In this document: positions 7,707-15,655 of the stretch, piece after piece | Layout: every line of letters starts with the position of its first letter | How positions within the stretch are numbered: the first letter of the stretch is position 1 | NCBI RefSeq assembly: GCF_024691275.1 | Contig: NZ_JAILNU010000006.1 | Coordinates: 1-47,007 of the forward strand | From: Ruminococcus sp. | GTDB lineage: Bacteria; Bacillota; Clostridia; Oscillospirales; Ruminococcaceae | Direction of reading: 5' to 3' | DNA: 47,007 nucleotides | The notes under the pieces: generated by a model | Seen by the model: only the letters and a program-made list of their open reading frames with translations | Databases searched by the model: none | Told to the model about the DNA's origin: nothing | Position numbers and translations under genes: made by a program

Positions 7707-9167
7707 ATGGCTACTGCAAAGAAACACATATCAAAGGATGGAAAGGTTACATATTATATTCGTGCATATGACGGATATGATAGCAATGGAAAGCATATCG
7801 AACGCTGCATGACATGGATCCCACCCGATAAGATGAAACCTGACCAAATCGAAAAAGAGCTTGAACGACAGAAGATCAGATTCGAGGAACTTGTCAGGAA
7901 CGGAACATACTTTGACGACAATACACGATTCAGCGAATACGCAGAGACATGGCTTGAAAACAACAAGCCTATGCTTGCGCCTAAGACATATGAACGATAT
8001 AAGGCACTGCTGAAAAATATCAATCTCGCTATCGGTGATACAAAGCTAACCAAACTGCAGCCCCATCATCTGAAAGCTTTCTACAACAATCTTCGTGAGA
8101 AAGGCATCAAGCAAGTTGGGGCATATGCCCATTCCGATAAGCTGAGAGATCTTATATCAGAAAAGCATCTCACAATCAAAGCTGTAGCCAGCAAAGCAGG
8201 ACTTTCCGCTGCGACTGTCTCAGCTGCCTGCAAAGCAGAACACATAAGCATAGAATCTGCTGAGAAGATAGCAGCTGCACTGGGAAGAAAGACAGATAAG
8301 CTTTTTAAGCTACACACCGAAACGACTGGCCTATCATCGAAGACCATACTTCACCATCACAGGCTCATTAGTTCAATTCTTGCTGAAGCTACCCGTGACG
8401 GACTTGTTCCAAGAAATATCGCAGACCGCAACTACATGAAAGCTCCGAAACTTGAGCATTCAGAAGCAGCATTCCTTGATGATGAACAGGCACGACACGT
8501 ACTTGAACTGCTTGACGAGGAACCTCTCAAGTGGAAAACGGCAATGTACCTTCTTATTTTCAGTGGTATGAGACGAGGCGAACTTCTTGGCCTGGAATGG
8601 AAGGATATCGACTTTGACAACCGTGTTATACATATCAAAAGAACCAGTCAGTATGTTCAGAACATGGGCATAATAACCAAGTCCCCCAAGAATGAAACAT
8701 CTTACCGCACCATAAAGCTCTCTGAAATGGTATTTGACCTTCTCGGAGAATATCAGGCTTACTGGAACAAGCTCAGAAATGATATGCTTGATCGCTGGGA
8801 GCATTTCATCACCATAACGCTTGCAGACGGAAGTACGAAAACCGTAAGAAACGATAGGCTCTTCATAAAGGATGATACGACTCCTATGAATCCAGATAGC
8901 TTGACCGACTGGACAAGCAAGTTCGTAAAACGCAATAAGCTGCCTCATTTTACGCCTCACTCACTTAGGCACACTCATGCAACGCTTCTTATAGCTGAAG
9001 GAGTATCTATACCAGCAGTTTCTAAACGCCTCGGTCATTCTTCGATAACTACAACAAGTAAGATATACGTTCATGCAATACAGTCTGCTGACGAGATAGC
9101 TTCGGATGTGATTGACAGCAAACTCAATCCTGTTAAGCACAAAGACACAAAGGAAGAAGCAAAGTAA
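7707..9167 (+). CDS. Tyrosine integrase with embedded Cro-like HTH domain
   Basis: A 486-residue tyrosine recombinase. An AP2-like arm-binding N terminus (about 1-60) is followed by a SAM-like core-binding domain, then the catalytic domain with Arg in GMRRGELLGLEWKDI, Lys in the TKSPKNETSYRTIKLS hairpin, HSLRHTHATLL, LGHSS and the nucleophile Tyr in SKIYVH. All catalytic residues are present. Between the two halves of the core-binding domain (about 140-210) is an inserted helix-turn-helix, LTIKAVASKAGLSAATVSAA, of the XRE/Cro type; I have seen similar inserts in other clostridial integrases. Translation starts at ATG 7707, ten bases after AAAGGAGG; an upstream in-frame start at 7677 lacks a ribosome site. 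It should drive integration at the adjacent tRNA gene. Confidence 0.93.
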   Translation: MATAKKHISKDGKVTYYIRAYDGYDSNGKHIERCMTWIPPDKMKPDQIEKELERQKIRFEELVRNGTYFDDNTRFSEYAETWLENNKPMLAPKTYERYKALLKNINLAIGDTKLTKLQPHHLKAFYNNLREKGIKQVGAYAHSDKLRDLISEKHLTIKAVASKAGLSAATVSAACKAEHISIESAEKIAAALGRKTDKLFKLHTETTGLSSKTILHHHRLISSILAEATRDGLVPRNIADRNYMKAPKLEHSEAAFLDDEQARHVLELLDEEPLKWKTAMYLLIFSGMRRGELLGLEWKDIDFDNRVIHIKRTSQYVQNMGIITKSPKNETSYRTIKLSEMVFDLLGEYQAYWNKLRNDMLDRWEHFITITLADGSTKTVRNDRLFIKDDTTPMNPDSLTDWTSKFVKRNKLPHFTPHSLRHTHATLLIAEGVSIPAVSKRLGHSSITTTSKIYVHAIQSADEIASDVIDSKLNPVKHKDTKEEAK

Positions 9168-9170
9168 TGA

Positions 9171-9206
9171 AAAGCTCCTTCTCCGATATGGGGAAGGAGC
9201 TTTTTA
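9171..9206 (+). terminator. Terminator after the integrase gene
   Basis: AAAGCTCCTTC pairs with GAAGGAGCTTT and is followed by a short T-run, three bases after the integrase stop. It closes the element's plus-strand operon. Confidence 0.85.
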
Positions 9207-9349
9207 TGTCATGTGGAGGTATAAAAGAAGTGTAGAAATGACACCCTGCATGGTTCATTGATTGCCACAGTTTGACATGGTTTCGCACCGTTAGGACGGA
9301 AATCGTCGGAAACGGAACATACTCAAAGTTCAATTAAGCTTTCTTTTTT

Positions 9350-9443
9350 GTCAGCAACATAGTCCCTGATTCCAAAGATATCACGGTCGCAGAAGCCTAT
9401 TCTAAGCCATATAACAAAAGGACTATGTTTAACAACATAGTCC
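9350..9443. repeat. Direct repeat pair near the tRNA end
   Basis: CAACATAGTCC occurs at 9355-9365 and again at 9433-9443, with similar flanking bases. The second copy forms one arm of the tRNA terminator. They may be recombinase or excisionase sites or a chance duplication. Nothing else is evident in 9210-9350. Confidence 0.35.
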
Positions 9444-9445
9444 TT
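9411..9445 (-). terminator. Terminator of the tRNA-fMet gene
   Basis: On the minus strand AAGGACTATG pairs perfectly with CATAGTCCTT around an 8-base loop, followed by TTGTTAT. It begins 6 bases after the tRNA CCA end. Confidence 0.75.
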
Positions 9446-9450
9446 GTTTC

Positions 9451-9527
<77 letters not shown>

Positions 9528-9559
9528 ATATATTTAACATTGTCGCTTACGACTATATT

Positions 9560-9588
9560 ATTATATCACGGTTACATCAAAAAGTCAA
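9560..9588 (-). promoter_or_regulatory. Promoter of tRNA-fMet
   Basis: Read on the minus strand: TTGACT, a 17-bp spacer and TATAAT, placed about 33 bases before the tRNA 5' end. A near-consensus sigma-A promoter. Confidence 0.8.
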
Positions 9589-9676
9589 CAGTAAAAATAT
9601 ATTTTTTTGTTTTAACAGTTGTTTTTTACCTATTCCACTAAAAACGCAAGTTGAAAACCTCAAATTAAAGCAAATA

Positions 9677-10183
9677 TCACGTCAGGGAGATACAAATTTC
9701 GATACACTTCCATTTTTCTCCAAAAACATTATAGGTTTCACCGCCTTCGTCCAGCTCACAAAAACCTGCTGCTTTATAACATTTACGCGCTGAAAGATTA
9801 TTCTTGAACACTCCGAGAGAGAGTTTTTCGGCATGAAGCACATCTATGGCATATGATTTAGCAAGTTCGAGCATTGCTCTTCCGACTCCCCTGCCGCGAG
9901 CCGACCTATCAACGATAACGAAACCAAACCTGACCTCGTTCTTATTTTCATCAGTATAACGCAGAATAAGGTGTCCGAGCACATTGCCATGTTCATCTGC
10001 AGCAGTCAAGGGAAAGAAAGTGCCCGAACTGCTGCACTTTTTGTAATGATCGACCAGATTTTCAGGAGATACAGGATAATCACCGAAGCGGTCGGCGCTC
10101 CACATTCTAAGCTCTCGTTCATTGTTTATCCAGCTAAGTATTGATGCAGCATCATCAGGACGGAATTCTCTCAAAGTCAACAT
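9677..10183 (-). CDS. GNAT-family N-acetyltransferase
   Basis: A 168-residue acetyltransferase. The acetyl-CoA pyrophosphate loop is RSARGRGVGRAML, followed by the motif B strand and the C-terminal LGVFKNNLSARKCYKAAGF. The Trp-rich start (REFRPDDAASILSWINNERELRMW) resembles ribosomal-protein and amino-sugar acetyltransferases of the RimJ/RimL type; the substrate cannot be read. GGAGAG five bases upstream fixes the ATG at 10183, leaving 10 bases to the next GNAT gene upstream, so the two are surely co-transcribed. Confidence 0.88.
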   Translation of the reverse strand: MLTLREFRPDDAASILSWINNERELRMWSADRFGDYPVSPENLVDHYKKCSSSGTFFPLTAADEHGNVLGHLILRYTDENKNEVRFGFVIVDRSARGRGVGRAMLELAKSYAIDVLHAEKLSLGVFKNNLSARKCYKAAGFCELDEGGETYNVFGEKWKCIEICISLT

Positions 10184-10193
10184 AAGTCTCTCC

Positions 10194-10628
10194 TCAAAGC
10201 CATTTAATAAACGCGGTTTTATCGTTACTGTTGTAGCCTGCTTTTCTGTAAAAATCAAGAGTACCGCTTTCCTTAGAGCCCGTAAGCAGCATCATTTTAT
10301 AGCAGTTTTCGCTTTCAGCGATCTCACGAGCACGGTCAAGGCAGGCAGAAGCCAGTCCCCTTCTGCGGTATTTTTCAGAAGTCACCACATTCTCAATGAG
10401 AGCATACGGACGCTGACCTCGCGTAAGATTTGGTATTATGACACAGACGCAGGCTGCTGCGATAACGCCGTCAAGTTCTGCGACGATGATATGGTGATTT
10501 TTATCATCAATAATACTTTTCCACACAGACATTACTCTGTCATCTTTCTCAGGAAAAGGATTACTGTGGAGTTCCATATAAAGCCGCATCAAACCGTCAA
10601 AATCGTCATTGTTCAATTCTCTTATCAT
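10194..10628 (-). CDS. GNAT-family N-acetyltransferase
   Basis: A 144-residue acetyltransferase with the CoA-binding loop KYRRRGLASACLDRA and the terminal LDFYRKAGY element of the family. AAGGAG sits 9 bases before ATG 10628; a TTG three codons earlier abuts the ribosome site and is unlikely. It is the middle of three GNAT genes on this strand and differs strongly from both neighbours, so they are not a recent tandem duplication. Substrate unknown. Confidence 0.88.
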   Translation of the reverse strand: MIRELNNDDFDGLMRLYMELHSNPFPEKDDRVMSVWKSIIDDKNHHIIVAELDGVIAAACVCVIIPNLTRGQRPYALIENVVTSEKYRRRGLASACLDRAREIAESENCYKMMLLTGSKESGTLDFYRKAGYNSNDKTAFIKWL

Positions 10629-10691
10629 ATAAATCAACTCCTTATTTTAAATTATAACGCAGTTATTCCCGAACGAAAACCTAAAAACATT

Positions 10692-11156
10692 TCATATTGA
10701 AAGCTCCATAAAAATTTCTGCCATTTCATTATCATTATAGCGTTCGCAGCGCCTGAATCCCATTTTCTCATAAAGTTTCAATGCCTTATCGTGCTTTAGC
10801 ATAGTATCGAGAACAATTTTAGCAAATCCCATCTCTTTTGCAAAATCCACAGCTGTTTCAGCCAGTTTATAACCAAGCCTGCGACCATGATATCTTTCAT
10901 ATACATAAAGGCATTTCAGCTCACAGACCGTTTCGCTGAGTTTTTTTACAGCCACCGTCCCAACGACCTCATTATCGAGCATCAAGCACCAGAAGCCGAT
11001 AAAATTCCGCTCTATATCATTAAATGCAGCGTGTCTGCCGTCAGGTTCAAAGGTCTTGCCCGCCTCCTGAAACACACTTCTCAGAAAATCGTGGACTTTT
11101 CCACACTTATTGGTTGAATACACTGATAATTCAATTTTTCCCGAATCTTTTTCCAT
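10692..11156 (-). CDS. GNAT-family N-acetyltransferase
   Basis: A 154-residue acetyltransferase with the CoA loop RYHGRRLGYKLAETA and the ALKLYEKMGFRRCERYN ending common in this family; the last part, MAEIFMELSI, is the closing strand. AAAGGAG precedes the ATG by 12 bases. It is the first of three clustered GNAT genes, with 63 bases to the next. A TATAAT-like -10 lies at 11195-11200 on the minus strand, with a poor -35. Substrate unknown. Confidence 0.87.
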   Translation of the reverse strand: MEKDSGKIELSVYSTNKCGKVHDFLRSVFQEAGKTFEPDGRHAAFNDIERNFIGFWCLMLDNEVVGTVAVKKLSETVCELKCLYVYERYHGRRLGYKLAETAVDFAKEMGFAKIVLDTMLKHDKALKLYEKMGFRRCERYNDNEMAEIFMELSI

Positions 11157-11235
11157 TTTTTATTTATGCTCCTTTCAGAAACATATATCACATCATTATA
11201 CAGGCAGCAACAGCGAACAAAATCCAACTGTTTAC

Positions 11236-12519
11236 TCAAACAAGCTCATACCCGCCCACAGGTCGAACTGACAGCACATAGCAGCTTCCCGTACCGAAAA
11301 TGCGTTCCATTTCCCTTGCATAATCATTGGTCAGATAATTGGGAACAAAAGCCTGTATCGTGCCTGCAAAGCCTCCGCCATGAACTCTGACAGCGCCGCT
11401 GCCGTTCAGGAAACGCTTACTCATCATAATTGCGAGGGGAATCTGCTGAGCCTGAGGACTGCCATTTGAATAGACATTCTGAAGCAGCTCATACGAGGAA
11501 GTACCCGATTCATTTACAAGCTCAAAAAAACGCTCTGTATCGCCGTTTGAAATGGCATCTGCCTCTTCAGCGGCTCTTGTATTTTCAGCGAAGAAATGCG
11601 CAGCTCTGAGTATCGCCCTGTCGGTGCAGTTCTTTCGCAGCTCGGGTATCTTCGCGTAGAACTCGCTCTCATCGGCTTCGCGGAGAACAGTGCAGCCGAG
11701 AGCCGCCGCGACCTGCTTCATTTCGCCTGACACAGCACTGTATTCGTCCGAAAGATCGGCGTGACTTTCCTTGGTATCAGTAATGCAGACGGAATACCCT
11801 GCCCTCTCGAAGTCAAAATCCACCGCAGACACCTTTGGCACGTCAGGATCGGCAAAATCAATGGAAACGAAGCCGCCTGCCGCGCATACCATCTGATCCA
11901 TAAGTCCGCTCTGCTTGCCAAAGTAGGCATTTTCCGCAAATTGTCCGATCTTAGCTATATCAGCAGCACTGACTTTTCCGTCGCAGTACTTCTTATTAAT
12001 AATGGTCGCCACAAGCACCTCAAAAGCAGCCGATGACGAAAGACCGCTTCCGCCGAGCACCTCAGAGGTCATATAAGCATCAAAGCCGCCTATTTCAGTG
12101 CCCATTTCCGCAAATCTCGCGGCAATACCGCGGATAAGACCTGCGGAAGTACCCTTTTCCGCCTCGCGTACCTCCAGCTCGTCAAGCCTTATCTCGTCAG
12201 CGGTGTAGCCCTCGGACTTTACGCGGATAACTCCGCTGCTGTTGAATTTTACCACTGCGATTATATCCAGACTGACAGCCGCCGCCAGCACACAGCCGTG
12301 CTGGTGATCGGTGTGATTTCCGCCTATTTCAGTCCTTCCCGAAGCCGAAAATACGTGTACATCTGTACATTCGGGGTACATACGCGAGAAATTCTCCACA
12401 GCGCTGAGATATCTCGCCCTTGCACGTAAAGCTGCCTTTTCGGAACATCCGTACAGCATTCTGAACTGCTCATCGAAAGTCCCGTTGGAAATTCCGTTTA
12501 TAAGATCATAAATATTCAT
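11236..12519 (-). CDS. galK: Galactokinase
   Basis: A 427-residue GHMP kinase that phosphorylates galactose at C1 with ATP, the entry to the Leloir pathway. The galactokinase signature GRTEIGGNHTDHQHG lies near residue 56; the ATP-binding loop VLGGSGLSSSAAFE and the C-terminal RVHGGGFAGTIQAFVP motif follow. ATG 12519 with AAAGGAG nine bases upstream is well supported; a longer frame reaching 12726 has an unconserved leader part. The untranslated leader is about 200 bases and contains a paired element at 12661-12698. No galT or galE is next to it. With the mannoside phosphorylase across the divergent gap it suggests galactomannan use. Confidence 0.93.
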   Translation of the reverse strand: MNIYDLINGISNGTFDEQFRMLYGCSEKAALRARARYLSAVENFSRMYPECTDVHVFSASGRTEIGGNHTDHQHGCVLAAAVSLDIIAVVKFNSSGVIRVKSEGYTADEIRLDELEVREAEKGTSAGLIRGIAARFAEMGTEIGGFDAYMTSEVLGGSGLSSSAAFEVLVATIINKKYCDGKVSAADIAKIGQFAENAYFGKQSGLMDQMVCAAGGFVSIDFADPDVPKVSAVDFDFERAGYSVCITDTKESHADLSDEYSAVSGEMKQVAAALGCTVLREADESEFYAKIPELRKNCTDRAILRAAHFFAENTRAAEEADAISNGDTERFFELVNESGTSSYELLQNVYSNGSPQAQQIPLAIMMSKRFLNGSGAVRVHGGGFAGTIQAFVPNYLTNDYAREMERIFGTGSCYVLSVRPVGGYELV

Positions 12520-12910
12520 AGGCTCAACTCCTTTAAGAGATAATTTAAGTAAGTTCCGATAACGAATGAGCTGCTGATATCCCCTGAAAGACAATGTACG
12601 ATAATTTAAAAGTCTATGCCGCTCCAGCAGCTTTGCTCTTTTGCAGAGCCGATCCGTCAAACAGGCAGATAGCCGCCAAATCCGAAAGCACTGCCTGTCT
12701 TTTGGCAAAAATACCTTTTTTACCATTATACACTAATATGCCCATTGGATTCTATAACATTATGTAAATTATATAGTGTAAAATAATGAGCGGCAAAATA
12801 GTGCATTCTTACAAAAATACTTAAATCTTAGCTTTTCCCTTGACTAAACATACACTATACAGTATAATTTAATTAAGCGATTTCAAATACTTAATTAAAA
12901 GGAGTTTGTT
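12520..12910. other. Divergent intergenic region galK / GH130
   Basis: A 391-base gap. It holds the long galK leader with an 8-bp stem (ACAGGCAG/CTGCCTGT, arms 12661-12668 and 12691-12698, the loop including a Cys-Gly-like GC-rich segment), a TATAAT on the minus strand at 12725-12730 with no good -35, and the strong GH130 promoter listed separately. No gene is evident. Confidence 0.6.
12840..12868 (+). promoter_or_regulatory. Promoter of the GH130 phosphorylase gene
   Basis: TTGACT, a 17-bp spacer and TATAAT, ending 42 bases before the ATG. Near-consensus sigma-A promoter. Confidence 0.85.
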
Positions 12911-13930
12911 ATGACGGATATTAAAATGATAGGAGAAGCTCTCCCGAACATACCATGGCAGGATAAGCCCGCAGGCTGCACCGCTCCCGTCTGGAGATAC
13001 ACTGAGAACCCTGTCATCAACAGAAATCCGCTGCCCAATGTGGCAAGGATATTCAACAGCGCCGTAATGCCTTACGAAAACGGCTTCATAGGAGTTTTCC
13101 GCGGTGAGCAGCGAAACGGTATCCCCCATATCTACCTTGGTCGGAGCCGCGACGCTCTGCACTGGGAATTCGACGAAGAAAAGATTCCGTTCACAAACGG
13201 CAAGGGCGAGCCTTTCATGCCCATATACGCATACGATCCGCGGCTTGTAAAGGTCGATGATACGTATTATATAATGTGGTGTCAGGACGCATTCGGCCCT
13301 ACCATAGGCATCGCAAAGACCACGGATTTCAAGACCTTCACCCGTGTGGAGAACCCATATCTTCCATACAACCGCAATGCCGTGCTTTTCCCACGCAGAA
13401 TAAACAACAATTTCGTGATGCTTTCCCGTCCGTGCGATAACGGACACACAGCTTTCGGCGATATATTCCTGTCAGAAAGCCCCGACATGGAGTTCTGGGG
13501 CAGACACCGCCACGTCATGGGACGCTCGGACAACTGGTGGGAAAACCTAAAAATAGGCGGTGGAGCTGCTCCTATCGAGACTGACAAGGGATGGCTCATG
13601 TTCTATCACGGCGTGGTAAATACCTGCAACGGATACGTTTACAGCATCGGAGCTGCTATCCTCGATATCAACGAGCCGTCAAAGGTGCTTCACCGCTGTT
13701 CAAACTATATCCTCACCCCCGAGGAATGGTACGAGGAACGCGGATTTGTACCGAATGTATGCTTCCCGTGCGCTGCTCTCACAGACGCAGAAACAGGACG
13801 CATAGCAATATATTACGGCTGTGCCGACAGCTATGTGGGAGTTGCCTTCACTACGATTCAGGAGATATATGACTATATCCTGAAGTACGACAAGCTCCAG
13901 CCCGAGGACAACACCCTCGGTATAAGATAA
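12911..13930 (+). CDS. GH130 beta-1,4-mannoside phosphorylase
   Basis: A 339-residue five-bladed beta-propeller glycoside phosphorylase. It cleaves beta-mannosides with phosphate to give mannose 1-phosphate; length and the N-terminal WRYTENPVINRNP and ARIFNSAV text resemble the mannooligosaccharide phosphorylase type (RaMP2-like) rather than the longer mannosyl-glucose type, but the split is not certain. The catalytic-acid motif YDPRL is present near residue 102; RGEQ, HIYLGRS and the late GCADSYVGVAF are family blocks. No signal peptide, so it acts on imported oligosaccharides in the cytoplasm. AAGGAG precedes the ATG. It is followed by a terminator, so it is monocistronic. Confidence 0.88.
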   Translation: MTDIKMIGEALPNIPWQDKPAGCTAPVWRYTENPVINRNPLPNVARIFNSAVMPYENGFIGVFRGEQRNGIPHIYLGRSRDALHWEFDEEKIPFTNGKGEPFMPIYAYDPRLVKVDDTYYIMWCQDAFGPTIGIAKTTDFKTFTRVENPYLPYNRNAVLFPRRINNNFVMLSRPCDNGHTAFGDIFLSESPDMEFWGRHRHVMGRSDNWWENLKIGGGAAPIETDKGWLMFYHGVVNTCNGYVYSIGAAILDINEPSKVLHRCSNYILTPEEWYEERGFVPNVCFPCAALTDAETGRIAIYYGCADSYVGVAFTTIQEIYDYILKYDKLQPEDNTLGIR

Positions 13931-13968
13931 TATTGACATCTTCTATTATCACTCACTTTCATATTTAT

Positions 13969-13999
13969 AAAAAAGGACTGCTTCCCGCAGTCCTTTTTT
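13969..13999 (+). terminator. Terminator of the GH130 gene
   Basis: AAAAAGGACTGC pairs with GCAGTCCTTTTT around TTCCC, 39 bases after the stop; A- and T-runs on both sides allow action in both directions. Confidence 0.85.
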
Positions 14000-14051
14000 G
14001 CAGCGTGACGCTGCACCCTTGCCACGTTGACGCTTGTTCCACTCGCTCACT
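14000..14051 (-). repeat. Dispersed repeat, copy 1
   Basis: Read on the minus strand it shares AGTGAGCGAG, TGGCAAGG, GCAGCGTCAC and CTGC in the same order and nearly the same spacing with 35858-35910. The two copies sit in unrelated gaps, so this is a mobile or structural intergenic repeat rather than a gene remnant. Confidence 0.7.
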
Positions 14052-14144
14052 TCATCAATTATCCCTACACGTACTCGCTTACGGTACAAAAATGTAAGCA
14101 TAGAAACCAAATACATCAGGTGTTTCGCAAAATGAATTAAAAAG

Positions 14145-14166
14145 CAGTCCAGTGGACTGTTTTTTT
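14145..14166 (+). terminator. Hairpin with seven T's
   Basis: CAGTCC-AGT-GGACTG followed by TTTTTTT. It repeats the GGACTG core of its neighbours, about 150 bases beyond the first terminator. Confidence 0.6.
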
Positions 14167-14175
14167 GACAAACCG

Positions 14176-14202
14176 AAAGGACTGCCCCATGCAGTCCTTT
14201 TT
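14176..14202 (+). terminator. Third GGACTGC hairpin with T-run
   Basis: AAAGGACTGC-CCCAT-GCAGTCCTTTTT. The stem is nearly identical to that at 13969-13999. Confidence 0.7.
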
Positions 14203-14416
14203 GCATTTTAAGGCTGCCTGTGGTATAATTATACAGATATTGCAGTTCATTAACGCTATAATACCTTCGTCATTTTTACCAAGGGTAATTCCGTCAAAAT
14301 GATGAAAAACGAAGTTTTCTGATGTCAAAATGTACAAATCATAGCGTTGAAAATTGTCGTTAATGTACTTTCGTTGCGAAATTCGCCGTCCGATTCTGCA
14401 TTTTATCAAAAAACAC

Positions 14417-14445
14417 TTGCAGTTTTTTGTGAATTGTGATAAAAT
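14417..14445 (+). promoter_or_regulatory. Promoter of the Ddl-family gene
   Basis: TTGCAG, a 17-bp spacer and TAAAAT, about 60 bases before the ATG. Confidence 0.65.
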
Positions 14446-14505
14446 ATAGTGATACTTGAAAATGACAATAAAAAATAAGGACTACTATTTATAAAGGAGA
14501 AACAT

Positions 14506-15579
14506 ATGGCAAAGATAAAGGCTGCCGTTATTTTCGGCGGCACTGCCCGCGAGCATGAGCTTTCACTGGCTTCTGCCGCTGAGGTGATACAGAACATACC
14601 AAAGGATAAATATGAGGTCGTCTGTATCGGCATAACCCGCAAAGGACGCTGGCTGTATTTCCCTGGCGATGTATGCGATATAGCAGACGGCTGCTGGGAT
14701 CAGGACCCCGACTGCACATCTGCGATGCTCTCCCCCGACCCGCTCTACAGAGGCATAATCACCATCGAGAACGGTGAAGCCACTGTCAGAAAGATCGACG
14801 TGGTGATGCCGATACTTATGGGAAAACGCGGCGGCGACGGTACTATACAGGGACTTCTCGACCTTGCAGCTATCCCATACGTGGGAAGCGGCGTTCTCGC
14901 ATCAGCATCGTGCATGGACAAGTCCCACACACATATGGTAATGGACGACTACAACATAAAGACCGCTCAATGGGAGCTCATCACCCAGCGCGAACTGAAC
15001 CGTCTTGACAAATGCTGCCTCGAGATCGCAGGCAAGCTCGGTTTCCCGCTTGTGGTAAAGCCTGCAAACAGCGGAAGCAATGTGGGTACAAGCTTTGCCG
15101 AAAACGCGGAGCAGCTCCTCGCAGCTGTAAAAATAGCTTTTTCCAACGACAACAAGGTAGTTGTTGAAAAATATATCAAGGCACGTAAACTCGAAGCCGC
15201 AGTCCTCGGATACGACCAGCCGATATGTTCACCTGTCGGCGAGATAACCGCTCCAGAGACTGTTTACGATCCGAATAACTTCAACGTCAGCACAGGCGAC
15301 GACCTTACAATACCTGCCGATATCCCCGAAGAGCTCACAAAAAAAGTTCAGGATACAGCGGTAAAAGCTTTCAAGGCACTCGGCTGCAAGGGTCTGGCGC
15401 GTGTTGACTTCTTCCTCACTGAGGACGGCGAGCTTCTGCTCAACAAGATAGGCACAATGCCCGGACTCAGAAAAAACAGCGTTTTCCCGAAGCTCATGGA
15501 AAAAATGGGCTACTCACACGAAGAACTCATCGACGACCTGCTCGAACAGGCTGTAGATAACGCAGACAGAACATATTGA
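14506..15579 (+). CDS. D-Ala-D-Ala ligase-family protein with altered active site
   Basis: A 357-residue ATP-grasp protein of the Ddl family, which joins two D-alanines for peptidoglycan. The N-terminal GGTAREHELSLASA, central KPANSGSNVGTSFA, and ARVDFFL with its Arg and Asp are conserved. But the metal/phosphate motif that normally reads LNEINTMPGxT is LNKIGTMPGLR here: Glu to Lys, Asn to Gly, Thr to Arg. The FYDYxxKY loop is replaced by VYDPNNFN, losing the Lys-Tyr pair. So it may be inactive or have a changed substrate, and a normal ddl should exist elsewhere. AAAGGAG precedes ATG. It lies 76 bases before the DUF1934 gene. Confidence 0.85.
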   Translation: MAKIKAAVIFGGTAREHELSLASAAEVIQNIPKDKYEVVCIGITRKGRWLYFPGDVCDIADGCWDQDPDCTSAMLSPDPLYRGIITIENGEATVRKIDVVMPILMGKRGGDGTIQGLLDLAAIPYVGSGVLASASCMDKSHTHMVMDDYNIKTAQWELITQRELNRLDKCCLEIAGKLGFPLVVKPANSGSNVGTSFAENAEQLLAAVKIAFSNDNKVVVEKYIKARKLEAAVLGYDQPICSPVGEITAPETVYDPNNFNVSTGDDLTIPADIPEELTKKVQDTAVKAFKALGCKGLARVDFFLTEDGELLLNKIGTMPGLRKNSVFPKLMEKMGYSHEELIDDLLEQAVDNADRTY

Positions 15580-15655
15580 TATCACCTGTCCATCAAAAAG
15601 CTGATGTATAATTAGATGATATCATACAACTTCTGCGGCTATAAAGGAGGTTATT

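Larger units (their letters stand above)
1..9450. mobile_element. Integrated mobile element beside tRNA-fMet, left end outside window
   Basis: The block carries a tyrosine integrase (7707-9167), an excisionase-like HTH protein, an SF3 helicase of the D5/P4 type, an SF2 helicase, a DnaQ-like exonuclease and unrecognised genes. The integrase lies at the end that meets the 3' end of an initiator tRNA gene, the usual geometry for tRNA-targeted islands. No capsid, terminase, portal, relaxase or type IV secretion gene is visible here, so it could be a satellite, an integrative plasmid, or the right arm of a larger phage or ICE. I found no second copy of the tRNA 3' end in the window; the other attachment site should lie to the left. 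Leucine codons look less CTC-rich than in the host genes, consistent with transfer (by eye, not counted). Confidence 0.75.
13931..14505. other. 575-base gap with stacked terminators and a dispersed repeat
   Basis: The gap has no convincing gene. It contains three hairpins that share the GGACTGC/GCAGTCC core (13969-13999, 14145-14166, 14176-14202), a 52-base repeat at 14000-14051 also found at 35858-35910, and the promoter of the next gene at 14417-14445. Confidence 0.7.

Noticed and set aside
9335-9450. Possible protein remnant on the minus strand (open frame ending in IRDYVADKKESLIEL)
   Set aside because: About 40 open codons running out of the tRNA with no start or ribosome site; the DYV text arises from the terminator and direct repeat. 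Chance is sufficient.
12520-12726. 69-residue N-terminal extension of galactokinase
   Set aside because: Unlike any galactokinase start and basic in a way typical of untranslated leader; the internal ATG has a clear ribosome site.
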